From NCBI RefSeq assembly GCF_047663525.1, contig NC_092594.1, positions 37,700,001 through 37,764,000 of the forward strand: 64,000 nucleotides of DNA, written 5' to 3'. Every line of letters begins with the position of its first letter. The stretch's first letter is position 1. The translations under genes and the position numbers were made by a program. Shown one piece after another: positions 63,380-64,000 of this stretch. The DNA is from Anas platyrhynchos (lineage: Eukaryota > Chordata > Aves > Anseriformes > Anatidae). The notes beneath the pieces were generated by a model. It was not told where the DNA came from. It searched no databases and was given only the letters and a program-made list of their open reading frames with translations.

Positions 63380-64000
63380 GTGAGTGTCTTCCAAGAGTTT
63401 TTGTGAAACGGGGCAGAAGATCCTGCTTCTGTCTCTCCTTTGTGTGGCAGAACGTACTGAGATGGAAAAGGAATTACAGAATCATTGAATGGCTTGAGTT
63501 GGAAGGGACCTTTATTATAGATGTTACTAAGTGGCCATGGTCTCTTCTGGGTTTTAGCTGATGTCTGGGGTATTAAAGAGATGGAAAGTTCAGGGCATAA
63601 TGCTTCTGTCAGGAGTCTGTGAGAGTGACGCTGCCCTGAGTTGAGCCTGTGCTGCTCTTGACTCCTACATAGTTGCCAGAAACTGCTGCGAAGAAATAAG
63701 GAGTAAACCCTTTAGTTTCTCATGCAACAGAGGTGAGCTTCAGAAATAATTAATGCACAGACTCAAGCATATGATGTGGGTGTGCAAAACTTCAATGTGG
63801 TCTGAGCCCCAGTGATCACTACCAAGAATCCTAATAAATAGCAAATTGCTGGCAGTGCCTTGAGCGTGGAATACAGAAAGCTGTGGGTTATCATATAGGA
63901 TTATCTGAGGGGTGATGAGGAATTAATAGGAATTATAAAAAAGGTCTAACAAAGATCCTAACCAAAGTGCTTTAAAAGAAATTATCAGTAAAAGGACTTA
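63380..64000 (+). other. DNAJC6: DNAJC6 intron 4 (incomplete)
   Basis: Intronic sequence to the window edge. Apart from a CR1 remnant at 63473-63525 nothing is recognised. The next exon is outside. Confidence 0.85.
63473..63525 (-). mobile_element. CR1 LINE 3'-end remnant (minus strand)
   Basis: ACAGAATCATTGAATGGCTT followed by GAGTTGGAAGGGACCTTTAT is the reverse complement of the CR1 3' end including its short terminal repeat. Only about 50 bases remain. Confidence 0.85.

Overview
The window is vertebrate nuclear DNA, most likely from a bird. Genes have small exons with GT-AG introns and CpG-island promoters. The only recognisable interspersed repeats are fragments of CR1 LINEs, the usual repeat of birds and other sauropsids; no mammalian repeats were seen. 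Gene order matches the conserved vertebrate block JAK1 (minus) - MIR101-1 (minus) - AK4 (plus) - DNAJC6 (plus). The species cannot be told from the sequence alone.

Layout. 1-17.3 kb is non-coding; it contains no JAK1 coding exon that I can recognise and is best read as the first intron of JAK1. A CpG island at about 17.34-18.06 kb carries a minus-strand splice donor and fits the non-coding first exon of JAK1. 18-28.4 kb is non-coding. At 28,422-28,496 (minus) lies a complete mir-101-1 hairpin. A GC-rich promoter region at about 30.3-32.1 kb serves AK4. It contains YY1, ZNF143/SBS and GC-box motifs, a 15-bp minisatellite, and a strong minus-strand splice donor suggesting a divergent transcript that would run through mir-101-1. 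AK4 (five coding exons, 223 aa) spans 31,909-38,868, with poly(A) signals to about 41.26 kb. A second CpG island at about 41.9-42.5 kb holds a tiny ATG exon whose splice phase fits DNAJC6 exon 2. It is followed by a minisatellite and a purine tract. The main DNAJC6 promoter and exon 1 are at about 50.9-51.5 kb; exons 2-4 are at 62.2, 63.1 and 63.3 kb, and the gene continues past the right edge.

Function. AK4 is a mitochondrial matrix nucleoside monophosphate kinase linked to energy stress and hypoxia. DNAJC6 (auxilin) recruits Hsc70 to uncoat clathrin vesicles, chiefly in neurons. miR-101 is a deeply conserved regulatory microRNA. They share a neighbourhood, not a pathway.

No new multi-gene system was found. 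The points most worth following are: an arginine at AK4 residue 159, where human AK4 has glutamine; the possible shared divergent AK4/pri-miR-101-1 promoter; the candidate alternative DNAJC6 first exon; motif-rich tandem repeats in the promoters; and a head-to-head CR1 pair able to form a hairpin in DNAJC6 intron 1.
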